A DNA stretch of 64,000 nucleotides from Armillaria gallica (Eukaryota; Basidiomycota; Agaricomycetes; Agaricales; Physalacriaceae). Both the position numbers and the translations under genes were made by a program. The stretch lies in assembly GCA_037576215.1 (NCBI GenBank), contig JBANDB010000020.1, positions 248,001 through 312,000 of the forward strand, in the 5' to 3' direction. Of the stretch, positions 54,827 through 64,000 are shown one piece after another (positions within the stretch are counted from its first letter, which is position 1; each line of letters opens with the position of its first letter). The notes under the pieces were generated by a model. The model searched no databases. It had not been told where the DNA came from and worked only from the letters and a program-made list of their open reading frames with translations.

Positions 54827-57180
54827 CCACGAGGATAAGCTTCCTGACAGCGGGGGCGGGATTGGTTGGTGCAGGAACCTTCATCTTAGCTGTAGCGCGC
54901 GTCTGAACAGCTCGCCTGGGAGCCGCAGGCCTAGAGAATTGTCAGCCAAGGAAGGTAATGAGATACGTGGAAGAAGGGGAGACTCACTTAACGGGAGGTA
55001 CCTTTTCAACTTTGAGAACCGTAGGCTAGGCCAGTGTTGAGACACGGAAGGAAGCAAGGAAGAGAGACTCACTGTCTTGATTGGTTCCGGGGCACACTGA
55101 CGTTTGCATGTCACGGGAGGAGACTAGAGCCCATCCTCAGTGAGAGAAATCGGTCAAAACGAGAGGAGACTCACGGGGTTAGCATTTTTGGGTGGTAACA
55201 CCACGGAAACCTGCTTCTTGGTGGGAGAAGCAAATGCTAGGGACCAAATGTGAGTCCCAGGAATCCATGCAGAGGAGCGCGGAACTTACAAGGCTCCTTG
55301 GGAGCTTGCGGGGAAAATAAGCGCGCGAAGAAATACAAGAGAAGGCATGAATACCTCGAAGTCGAGGGCACGGATACATCCCCAGATTTTGAAGAAGATG
55401 GCGCGGCAGCTGGCTTGATAGGTGGAGGCACGACTGAGAGACAGAAAGGACAGAGATAAGACTCCTTGACACTGGAATCATCACCGGGAACGTATCCTGG
55501 ATCACCCGGGATACACAGAGTCTCGCGGAAATCATGCTACACGCGAGTTAAAGAACTAGAAACCGGATACTAGTAGCGGGGGACTCACCGTGTTCCATAG
55601 GTGTTCGAAGTTTGTTAGTTCCCAGACTCTCCAAGCCTTCACATGCTGCGCGGCAGGGATCCAGCGAGTGACGCGATAGATTTGACTGCGCAGAGCGAGA
55701 CCATAGAACGAGTCAACAAGCTTGAAGGGGACGAGCGTATCCATATGCGCATCCTACAAGCAGGGATGAGATACAGGATCAGAAAGAAATAGAAAGATAG
55801 CGCGCAAGGCAGGCATGGGTCTTTGACATGGCCTGAATCAACTCCGCAACTGAGGCACGAGGCAGAACCCCCGACTCAAAGTAAGCCGCGATATAGATCC
55901 AAGCACCACGCAAGTTGCTACAAATGTCATCGAGATTGACATGATGTGCATGTGTAAGGACCTGGTCGGAGTCGTCGTCCATGACAGCGTGGAGGAATGG
56001 AAAAGAGTAGACAACAGCGCGCAGACAAGGGGATGAAAGAGAGAGTAGTAGCATAGGAAAGAACCTCGGAAGGAACAGGAGAGCTTTTGGCCTTGCGATG
56101 ACCTTTGCTGGAACGCGGGGGAGATTTCTTACTGCGCAAAGGATGCACTCGTTTGGGAGAAGATACAACAGGAGGAAGAAGAGGCCCACGGTGAAGAAGT
56201 ACTGAAAGAGGAACGTATAAAGCTCTTGTAAGAGTCGCTCCAGTCAGCAGATGATATGCACGAGGTGGTGGCAGGTCAGCTCTGCCAGTCAATGTAAGAC
56301 GAGGCTTCTTGACTGGTAGGACTTCGATTTCATTGCGCTCCATCTCTTGCCTGTTAAGACCAATGGCTGTGATACGAACAGCAGCATCCTCTTCATCAGA
56401 GGTAGGCTCAGCCTCGCTGGCAGAAGACAAGTCTGCTATTGAAAATAATGGAGAAATTAATGAAGGACAATACCAGTACGTGAGATGCGGGGCTTACCAC
56501 ACAGGGCATGCTTCTTGACAACACCTTTAAGGTTCGAAGAAGCGGGGGCCTTGTTTTTGAGAGTATAATTAGGCGGGGTAGTCGACAGTGCAGAGGCCTT
56601 AACGGGCTTCGCCTCGGAACTATTGGTATGCCTGCAGAAAGAGAGATGCAATGAAAAAGAGAAAGCGCGCAGTATGGCAAGGCATATGCACCTAGTAGGT
56701 TGGGGCTTTACAGAGATCTCGACTGCGGGGGTCTAGGAAATAATTGTCAACCAACCGGAGATATCATGAGGACGTCGCGCGCACCGTGTTTGAAGCTCCC
56801 TGCTCATGCTGACGTTTATGCGTAAGTGGTGCAGCCTATGAGGGATTAGAAAACAAGAGTAAGAAGTTTAAAGGATAACTCACCAGAACAGGGATATGCG
56901 GGGGTATGAGAACAATGACCTGCGTCTTGGTCGGAGCAGAGAAGCTTAGAAGTGAGCAGCCTTCACAGGGCATGCGCGCATACCAAATACGGGTGTGCCT
57001 TCTCGAGTGCAAGATGTATTTCCTCTGCTTGCACCTAGTAGAGGATCCTAGACTCGAAATACTTCACAGTATATGCGCAGGCACCAAGGAAGTTGCTGCA
57101 GAAGTCTTAAAGCTTTATTTGATGCGAGTAAACGAGGCTACTGTCATCCATAGCGCGGTGCAGAGATAACGAGAGAGTTA
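54827..57180 (-). CDS. Antisense, intron-bearing cargo gene inside the LTR element, partly tandem-duplicated
   Basis: On the strand opposite to gag, at least ten exons are bounded by clean GT-AG introns (donors GTGAGT or GTAAG). In 5'-3' order: DFCSNFLGACAYTVKYF (decayed), APTKTQVIVLIPPHIPVL, AAPLTHKRQHEQGASNT, TPAVEISVKPQPT, HTNSSEAKPVKASALSTTPP, DLSSASEAEPTSDEEDAAVR (56065-56434), VNLDDICSNLRGAWIYIAAY, DAHMDTLVPFKLVDSFYGLA to NFEHLWNT (55589-55753), HDFRETLCIPGDPGYVPGDD with CPFC (to 55536), SFASPTKKQVSVVLPPKNAN (55175-55236), PPVTCKRQCAPEPIKT (55073-55123), VLKVEKVPPVK (54988-55025) and PAAPRRAVQTRATAKMK (54827-54930). Two sets of exons repeat in order, so about half the gene is duplicated in tandem. 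No catalytic motif is recognised; one CPFC pair may bind zinc. Spliced frames remain open. A single full-length product is uncertain. Confidence 0.7.
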
Positions 57181-57452
57181 AGAGATAGGAAACCGAGCGC
57201 ACCTGCATGAAACACAGGAATAGTGCAGCGAGTGTTGATGAGAAAAAGAAAGGCAGAGACAGCAACTTGGAAAATTTAAGTGCAAGCTTGATGTAAAAGG
57301 CTGGCATGTCCGGACGAAGTTCAGACAAGTGTGAGAGCGAAAGTGTTGTGAGATAACTCATGAGTTTCCTTGACAAAATTAGACATTGCCGCGGTAGCTT
57401 GGGCCCACATAAACCCATTGAAGTACACGAGAAGGACCGTGGAAGGTCCAGA

Positions 57453-57469
57453 TCTTAGTGAGGGGGATA
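57453..57469 (+). promoter_or_regulatory. Polypurine tract at the 3' LTR
   Basis: TCTTAGTGAGGGGGATA directly precedes the TGACA start of the 3' LTR, the position where plus-strand priming occurs. Confidence 0.8.
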
Positions 57470-59335
57470 TGACACGCTTGAAAAGCATTCACGCGTGTAA
57501 ATTTGCGAATTGTACAAATGAGTACAGGCAATAATGCCCAGACACGAAGGCAATGATGAAAGCAACAGAGCGCAGTGTTTATAATGCCAGTAATGATATT
57601 ACCAGAGTAAAGCTGGGTGGAGCGCATGGCTTAACCTGAGAATGGTACTAGAAAGGCCGTACTAGGTATGAAGTCCCAGTGCTTGACACTGAGTGCTCTG
57701 ACAAGGCAAAGCATACGCGCGCTAAGAATAGCGCGGGACACGCTTGCGGGGTAATTAAGACTTCGCGTAGCAGTGATCTATGACGCGCAAGGCATGGCAG
57801 GCCCAGAGCTTAGAGTTCTAGACCTTGAGATGTCAGAACTCAAGTAAATCCGAAGTTCCGGGCTTCAGCCAAAATGCGCGAGGCCTAGACAAGAAGCACA
57901 TTGCCCTCACTACAATGGAATTCCCTGTGAGAATACTAGGAAGCGAAATAAGAGTTGCGGGGTAGGCTATAACTCCGGGGATATGGCAACTGATGTCAAC
58001 CCGCGTGTCATAGCCTTGGTAACCGATGCCGTGACACTCAGAGACAGGACCTGGCCCCAGGCCAGACTCCTGAGTCAGCGCCAAGCTATGGCGTGATAAT
58101 TGCAACATGCGCGGGACGCAGGCGAAAGTACCCTGCAGCTTAAATAATACTATATTTGGTGGTACAAATTTGTAGGATGTAAAATAGATAAATAGCGCAG
58201 TGTACTTGTAGTGTACAAGTTTCGGACCCCCGTTGTAGTCGCGCGCAAGCCTCCAGCTTGACGCCCTAGCAGCAGGATTAGTTTGTAACTTCGAGCGAGA
58301 GAATAAACCTAGAATTGATATCATACCGAGTGAATTGAGTTGCGCGCGAGGCGTAGAAAGCTTAGCGGGGGACTTGCTTAGCAGGGGACTTGCCTAGCGG
58401 GGACTCGTGTATGGTTTGAGTGACTGGTTGACTGCGCTCTACCCTGAGAATAAGAGATATTGTGTCATTGCGGACGCGCTCTTGAGTTTTGAGGGTTTCT
58501 TGTGACATGCGGTGTTACAGGCGGCAGAGGTTCAAACCCTTTGGTCTGATTAGCACGCGCTTAGTTGGGTATACCATTCCGCAAGTGGCAGAGGTTCAAA
58601 CCCTTTGGCTTGTCGGACGGCGTTTCTTGTGTGCGAGATACTACAGGCGGCAGAGGTTCAAACCCTTTGGTCTGATTAGTGTTCGTACAGAGGCCTTCTT
58701 CTAACGCGCGGTGCTACAGGCGGCACAGGTTCAAACCCTGTGGTCTGATTAGTGCGCGCTTGAGGGTTCTCATTTCCGCAAGCGGCAGAGGTTCAAACCC
58801 TTTGGCTTGTCGGACGGGGTTTAGTTGGTTATTGTGTCTCTGGATCGGCATAGGTTCAAACCCTGTGGGTCTACGATTGGTTTTGGAAGCTTGAGTGCGT
58901 AGGTTCAAATCCTGTGGCTTGAGTGGACGTTTTGTGAAGGGTTTCTGCTTAGAGCGCAAGCTTTGAGTCGTGTTTAGAGTGTGTTTAGGTTGTTGTGGTT
59001 ACCTGTGTGTGACGCGCGCAACTTATTGAGGGTTTTGTGGGTGTGTGGCGACGTATCGTGTATTGTAGTACACCTTGCCTTGAGGCCCGGCGACATTGGT
59101 CGCCCCTCTTGTTATAAAAGCCTTTGGACTTAGAGAGATCTAGATACGTGACGCGCGCTATTGCTATACGCGTGTATTGTATATTCTGAGAGTTTAGTTG
59201 TTTTGCTTCAATCTGCTTCTATCGCATAATATCCCCCCAAGAACTTGAGGGTTTGTGTGTGTAGTGTTGGGTGTGAGTGTGATCAGTGTCTTCGACACTG
59301 TTGCATTTCTAGCCTGCACGCACAGAGTCTCTTCA
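57470..59335 (+). repeat. 3' LTR
   Basis: Same length and almost the same sequence as the 5' LTR, including seven B-box motifs starting at 58529, 58593, 58655, 58728, 58790, 58853 and 58902. Confidence 0.95.
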
Positions 59336-59339
59336 ACGT

Positions 59340-60210
59340 GACACAGCGGCGTGGAATCGATGCGATAGGTAAGCCAGGACTTTTGAGAAAATTCGTGAAG
59401 TCGTCCTAATAATCCACGAAGGTTATCAGGAGGTTATACCATGTGTTAGGACAAATAATAGCAGTGACAGTATATGCTAAATACCGGTCACTTATCCGGC
59501 GATTACAGCAAGTAAAAATCAAGTAACCACGGCCATTTTTTCAGGCCAAAGTCCGGTGATACAAGATCATAAGACATATGAAAATGTGATACGTCTTTGA
59601 ACTCTGAGTGGTGTTCTCATCGCTGTTTCGTCCAAGGCAAAGACTGAGTCTGGCATGAATAGACAGAATTTATGAGCAAAGAACAATTACTGATAGCCAT
59701 ACAGAACAGATGTTGGAGAAAGCAGGTTGAAGGTAGGATACGCGTACCGAGGTTCAGCAGTCCAGTCCGAAATCAAGGGGTTCCCGGCCCGTTGTTCCAG
59801 CACATCCCGTTGGTCAGTCTGTCTGAAGGGCCCTTAAAAATTTTTTGTATGCAGATTTTTTTTCGTTTTTGAATGCACTTTTTGGTGATCTGAAGTGGAA
59901 TAATAGGCTTGTTTACTCATAACTAATGGTTTGTTTGCCCTCGATGTTTGCCAATGGCTTTAAAATGGCTAAATTTTCGGCACAGACTGATCCAAGAGAC
60001 GTCTTGAGCACGAAATCAGGGAAGATGTATGTCATTCAATTGAGCTTATAATTACTTACACTAATGAACTACAGGAAAGTACTATGTCCAGCATGCAATG
60101 AGATGACCAACATTGGCGCTGTGATAACCCACGGAATGACACAATACCCTTCACAGATACCCCCAGAACCCAAAGTGGACGGACACGGCGAGCAAGAGAC
60201 TTGCATGCAG
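59340..60210. other. Flank right of the LTR element, no gene recognised
   Basis: Short frames only. Continues the host sequence interrupted at 50601. Confidence 0.4.
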
Positions 60211-60215
60211 TCTTG

Positions 60216-60449
60216 CGGACTTGCGTATGTAGCAAGGAAATCAATTGTGATCAAATCAACGAGGGCGTCATCGCATGCAAACAGGAGGGATGTGAAACAG
60301 GTTTAGTGAGTGGTTTTTGAGCTTCAATTGGTCCTCACCTAATACAGAAACAGTACCACATGGCTTGTGTTAGACTAGGATGGAGAGCTAGTAATTGGGT
60401 TTGTGAGTCGTGCGAGGCTGCACGTCCAGGAAAGAAGAGAAGACGATGA
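60216..60449 (+). pseudogene. PHD-like zinc-finger tail of a mobile-element protein
   Basis: Two pieces separated by a probable intron (about 60304-60350) read RTCVCSKEINCDQ, ACKQEGCETG and KQYHMACVRLGWRASNWVCE-SCEAA, then a basic terminus PGKKRRR and TGA. The Cys/His order (C-x-C ... C-x4-C ... H-x2-C ... W-x-C-x2-C) is PHD-like, as at the C-terminus of several mushroom transposon proteins. The phase of the intron does not match exactly, so it is probably decayed. No catalytic domain precedes it. Confidence 0.5.
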
Positions 60450-61800
60450 GATGAGATGAGTATCCGGAAGACATATGCAAGCGTCCCAATATGGTATGTT
60501 GTTCCCATGGCAGTCGGTCAGTCGCCCCGTCGAGGGCTTTAAAAAAAATGAGACGCGATGTAATTTATTAAAGTTTTTGAAACCCCTTGTCCGAAATGGC
60601 ACGGTAAATCCCGCTGCCGCCCATTGAACGTCTGTCAACAATGTCAAATAAAGATAATTTTCTCCCCGACCACCGTTATGGCGGACACTTGCTCTACCAA
60701 GATAAACATTCCTAGGACGGCTGTGGATAGATGCGTGTAGGACTCTTCCATTAAAAAAAAAAAATAGCACCGGACTCTGCAGAGGCATTATCGAATACTT
60801 TTGTTCTTTCAACGATTTCCAGGCAACGGATATTTTTACATCGTACAGTTCATCTATCGCTAGGAAGGCTGACCGACTTTTCACATCAGGACCCTTCTGT
60901 AGTGAATGACTATACTCTAGTATACTGCCCAAATTTTCTACCAAACTTGCCTATGTCGGGTCGACTGACGCAGAGAGATGCATATGTGCATACAGTCGCC
61001 TCCAACGGGTCAGCGCTCTCACATATGCACGCCATGTTACTTATGCGCAGGATGCCAAGTCGCTTCAAAACCTGCACTCCGTTACCATCTATGTTTGAAC
61101 GTCGGTAGGTCTTTCACCTCACTGGTCGTTTTGCAGTTCTCTCAAAATGTGTTTAGTTCTAGCTGGATGCATCTTCGACGTGTCGCTGACATGAAATTCT
61201 TCACCGCCGTTATACCGGCATTCGAGGAACAACCACCAAATATTTCCATGGGGATGCACGATGAGGCCGTATCATTGGCTGCTTGAGATGTATGCATATG
61301 AGTATCTGCGCAATCACAATTCCTCTGACAGTCTGGTGGATATCTTCCAGATGCCAACCTTCCCTGTATCTGGAGCTGATGTACAGTGATCTGTGGCTGG
61401 CGCATGGTCACGCAAGAAATCTACGTTCTCCAGCTGGTCTCAGTGACCGGAGATATGCCCACGCATAGATAAAGGACACGCGAGTTTCATCAGCTTCGAT
61501 ATCAGCTTCCAACCCCAAGCATCGAAATGCCTAGTGGGTTGGTTGGACGTTCTTTGTCCGAGGTAAAGGAAGCCCTTTTATTGATTCTTTTGCAAGCCTG
61601 ACCTTGTGGGATTTAGCATCATAGTTTGCTCTTCCCCCCTGGTATTGACGCTGACGGTGTCTTGTTGATGGCAGAGAAAAGTCAAAGTTTAGCTGATTAT
61701 CTGAGTACTATATATCCGTGCACCATCGTCAACCGTGGAACCTTGCGGAAAGTTAAGGTACGGCGGTTACATAATGTGACGGAGGATATTTGATCTCACG
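60450..61800. other. Degenerate repeat related to 46.5-46.9 kb; otherwise nothing
   Basis: 60688-60965 is the relative of 46541-46870. Other frames (60375-60944 minus, 60978-61286 plus) show no motif. Confidence 0.45.
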
Positions 61801-63000
61801 GGCACATTGTAGATCCAGCCACTCATTGGACCAGCTGATGATGCCGTATATTTGAACCCATCAGATATCCAAAAGTTGGGTCTTAATGATACTGGCCATA
61901 CCATTGGCACTCATCAAGGACCGTGTAGAGTGTTCGTATCCCCGCCACATCTTATTGCCATCCATGAACTAATTTCGCCGCAGTTATTCCGGTGTATCGT
62001 TCTTCGAGAACGATCCGTTCATTACCACGTAGTGTGGTTTTATCCCATACTCATCAAAATCCAAACAAGCAAAAAGGACAACCTTCGGTGGACGGATGTG
62101 AGGGAATAGCACACATCGCTCTGCTATCATGAACTCAATGGATCAACAGGGTGAACATGGACCCCTTTTTCTTCCCGTTGATGATCTCTCGTTGCTTGTT
62201 ATCTTTGGCCTTCTCTCATCCTTCATATATCACATTTTGATCGGAAGGTTTTCTTCTAGGTCATACTTATTGGTTTTGAGGATGCGTAGGAGCTTTATAA
62301 TGGGCACTGTGAAAATTGAGCATACAGTATTTGACGCAGCGAGGCGAAGTTAATGATCAAGCTGAAGCTAGGGAGCCATTGTAACGGTAGAGGACGGGTT
62401 AGCATGATCAACACAGCCATGGTGTTGGTGCCATGGTCCAGGTGCTGTGGAAGGAGGCGACATCAGGTGACGGCATTTGGTTCAGGTTTGGACCGAGGTC
62501 CAGGACTCGGGATCGCCATTAACTCGCAAGAAGTTGAACGCTATGCACAATTTGCGCAATCTCAATGTCACTGACCGCCGGATATCCATGTTAACCTTCC
62601 CATATGACGAAGCTGATTCATATAGGGCACTCGATGTCAACTCAAGGTCGACCGCAGAGGACATCAGCATCGATATCAGCTCCCCAACTCTCAGCATCAA
62701 CAATCAGATCAACAGACAATGGCGATGACATATTTTTTGAACCCATCAAGTATTCAAAAGTTGATATGAGATTCTGAATGACACGGGACATACTTATCGT
62801 GGATACTCATCCAAGGCCGTGTAAAGTGTACGTATCTGCGCCACATGCTGTCATCCATGCGTCGACTAACATTGTCGTAGTCATTTTTTGTGTACTATTC
62901 TCCTTCGATGAGAACTACAATGACGGTGCTGTTCGCTACCATGTGATGGAAGCGTTCAATTCATCTCTGAGGATCTATTGTATCTCGACATACCAAGCTG
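61800..63000 (+). repeat. Two diverged tandem copies of an unknown gene-like unit
   Basis: 61800-62040 and 62690-62960 share TTTGAACCCATCA, CAAAAGTT, a CCGTGT(A/)G(A)AG(T)GT core followed by TATCTGCGCCACAT-type sequence, and CATCCATG. A third relative lies at 47020-47260. Each translates in part as NPSDIQKL and CRVFVSPPH / CKVYVSAPH, suggesting remnants of a coding family. Not recognised. Confidence 0.45.
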
Positions 63001-63009
63001 TATCCTAAT

Positions 63010-63451
63010 ACCTATCTCAATATCTCTATGCAATTTTCCATTTTTATCTCCCAAGGTCAGGCCTAATGACTAAAGTCGTCTGGACGTTAAATCAAGGTCA
63101 ATGGTTCCTATCGAATCAAAAATTTGTTACTCGAGTCTTGTATACGTAACATCACATTCGCAGTGCTATTTTCCAAGCTAGGAACAGCAGGGACCATCAA
63201 GGTGTTATGAGAGTGTCATATCTTCCATCTATCTTACTGCTTGACGTCCCCATTTCTGTCCCGGTAATTCAGCATCAGCAAGAATTCCTGATACATGTGT
63301 ATCGTCGATGGCATCACAAGCACTCTTCTTCTACATCGTCATGACAATAAGCGCTCAGGTTCATCACTACATATGTTGGTGCGTCTAGTTTTGAGGCTTC
63401 AAGTCTCCTTCGCCCTATCGCGGTCCAGCTCAATCTTCACAAAGGTGTAAC
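63010..63451. other. Upstream region of the rightmost gene
   Basis: No gene seen. Presumably holds the promoter of the gene starting at 63452. Confidence 0.4.
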
Positions 63452-64000
63452 ATGAACTGTACAATGGAACATGGTACAGAGGAGCACACAGACCTGCTCA
63501 CGCCTTTGAGATACAAAGAGAGTCTATCATTTCCCATTGCAGCTAAGTCGGAAACAGAGTTTTCACCCTCATCCGCCACACCGCACGAGTCGCACTACAA
63601 GTGTCAACGGGTACGACTAGGAGGCACGCCAGCAGTGATAGCTGGACTACTGCTTGGTGCTGCATTTACTGCTGTGCTGCACCATGTGTACCTATTAATC
63701 CTGCGAGGGCGCGCCGTCTCAAGCCAATTCTGGATCAAGAACTCTTCCAATTCTCTGAGTACATTGGTCCAGTGGCTTTGTGCAGGGTCAGTTTCTGTAT
63801 CGCTTCCGCAGCTCGTGAGTACAACTTTACATTCAAAGCAAAACAACTTTTCACGAAATAAGCAGATCTGGTGGATGATACGACGTCGACCGTTTACCAT
63901 CCTTCAATTAAACCATTTATTCGGCCTACCCAGTCCTTTCCGAATTGTCCACCTCGTGTCATCAAAAACATTCTGGAATGTTTTTCCTGTCGTCACAATG
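63452..64000 (+). CDS. Multi-pass membrane protein of an expanded mushroom family, N-terminal part (runs off the window)
   Basis: Starts ATG 63452 (MNCTMEHGTEEHTDLL). Exon 1 (63452-63814) contains a first helix GGTPAVIAGLLLGAAFTAVL, then RAVSSQFWIKNSSNSLSTLV, part of a second helix. After a 48-nt intron (63815-63862, GTGAGT...AAATAAG) exon 2 reads QIWWMIRRRPFTILQLNHLF and SSKTFWNVFPVVTM and is open to the edge. The pattern (extracellular loop with W-x-x-x-x-x-N/S-SL, then xxWxxxRRxPFTI) is shared by many uncharacterised fungal membrane proteins. Function unknown. No defect is seen. Confidence 0.65.
   Translation, partial: MNCTMEHGTEEHTDLLTPLRYKESLSFPIAAKSETEFSPSSATPHESHYKCQRVRLGGTPAVIAGLLLGAAFTAVLHHVYLLILRGRAVSSQFWIKNSSNSLSTLVQWLCAGSVSVSLPQLVSTTLHSKQNNFSRNKQIWWMIRRRPFTILQLNHLFGLPSPFRIVHLVSSKTFWNVFPVVTM

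Larger units (their letters stand above)
50602..59335 (+). mobile_element. Complete non-autonomous LTR retrotransposon (8,734 bp) with gag and antisense cargo
   Basis: Two LTRs of exactly 1,866 bp begin TGACA and end TTCA and differ at about three positions by eye (50607/57475, 51186/58054, 51369/58237). Host sequence ACGT is duplicated at 50598-50601 and 59336-59339. A putative primer-binding site starts TGGAGCCCACCGCGA two bases inside the 5' LTR. The tract GTGAGGGGGATA abuts the 3' LTR. The 5.0-kb interior holds a gag-like ORF but no protease, reverse transcriptase, RNase H or integrase motif, so it must move using enzymes from another element. The rest is an antisense, intron-bearing cargo. 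Near-identical LTRs indicate recent insertion. Confidence 0.93.

Noticed and set aside
60375..60944. 189-codon minus-strand frame
   Set aside because: No domain, contains a poly-Phe stretch from a poly-A run on the other strand, and crosses a degenerate repeat also found at 46.5 kb without the frame.

Overview
The window looks like an accessory, transposon-packed stretch of a filamentous basidiomycete (mushroom-forming Agaricomycete) chromosome. This is inferred from the gene families present: PDR-type ABC transporter, F-box/LRR protein, JmjC-like protein, DUF6570-type Helitron protein, Ulp1 protease and expanded multi-pass membrane families. It is also inferred from gene architecture: many short GT-AG introns, mostly 45-65 nt, that restore reading frames when removed. 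No rRNA, tRNA gene, CRISPR or bacterial-type operon was seen. All exon joins below were made by eye.

Layout. 1-1.5 kb: 5' part of a broken PDR ABC transporter on the minus strand, running off the left edge. 2.4-3.5 kb: MITEs and a repeat found again, inverted, near 46 kb. 4.5-8.3 kb: unrecognised minus-strand exons. 8.5-10.5 kb: an unidentified gene remnant and a LINE tail. 11.5-12.8 kb: F-box/LRR remnant, partly duplicated at 34.5 kb. 13.8-15.3 kb: a TA-flanked MITE and a Helitron fragment. 16.09-24.24 kb: an 8.15-kb block bounded by long terminal inverted repeats, with two genes that both start inside the repeats and run inward: an unknown zinc-ribbon protein and a JmjC-like protein. 24.4-31.5 kb: a decayed RecQ-like helicase, a 5'-truncated LINE, an Ulp1-type protease, and a third copy of the same terminal repeat upstream of that protease. 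31.5-36.7 kb: several TIR elements, including a 466-bp hAT-type MITE with an 8-bp target duplication. 37.7-45.5 kb: two divergent, many-exon genes of unknown, apparently repetitive mushroom families; a solo LTR sits inside an intron of the first. 48.4-49.3 kb: multi-pass membrane protein. 50.6-59.3 kb: a young, complete LTR retrotransposon. 59.3-63.4 kb: degenerate repeats. 63.45-64 kb: start of another membrane protein.

The two most unusual objects are the LTR element and the 16-24 kb TIR block. The LTR element has two 1,866-bp LTRs differing at about three sites, a 4-bp target duplication, a gag-like ORF and no polymerase. Between its gag and 3' LTR it carries an antisense cargo gene that still has about ten spliceable introns and is partly tandem-duplicated. 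A copy of the polypurine tract lies on each side of the cargo. Each LTR holds seven perfect RNA polymerase III B-box/T-arm motifs; an older solo LTR holds four. The TIR block appears to belong to a modular family in which the same roughly 400-bp end, with a 5' exon, is joined to different protein genes.

Across the window most dead genes died by C-to-T or G-to-A changes (CAA to TAA, CGA to TGA, TGG to TAG/TGA), as expected from decay by cytosine deamination or a RIP-like process.
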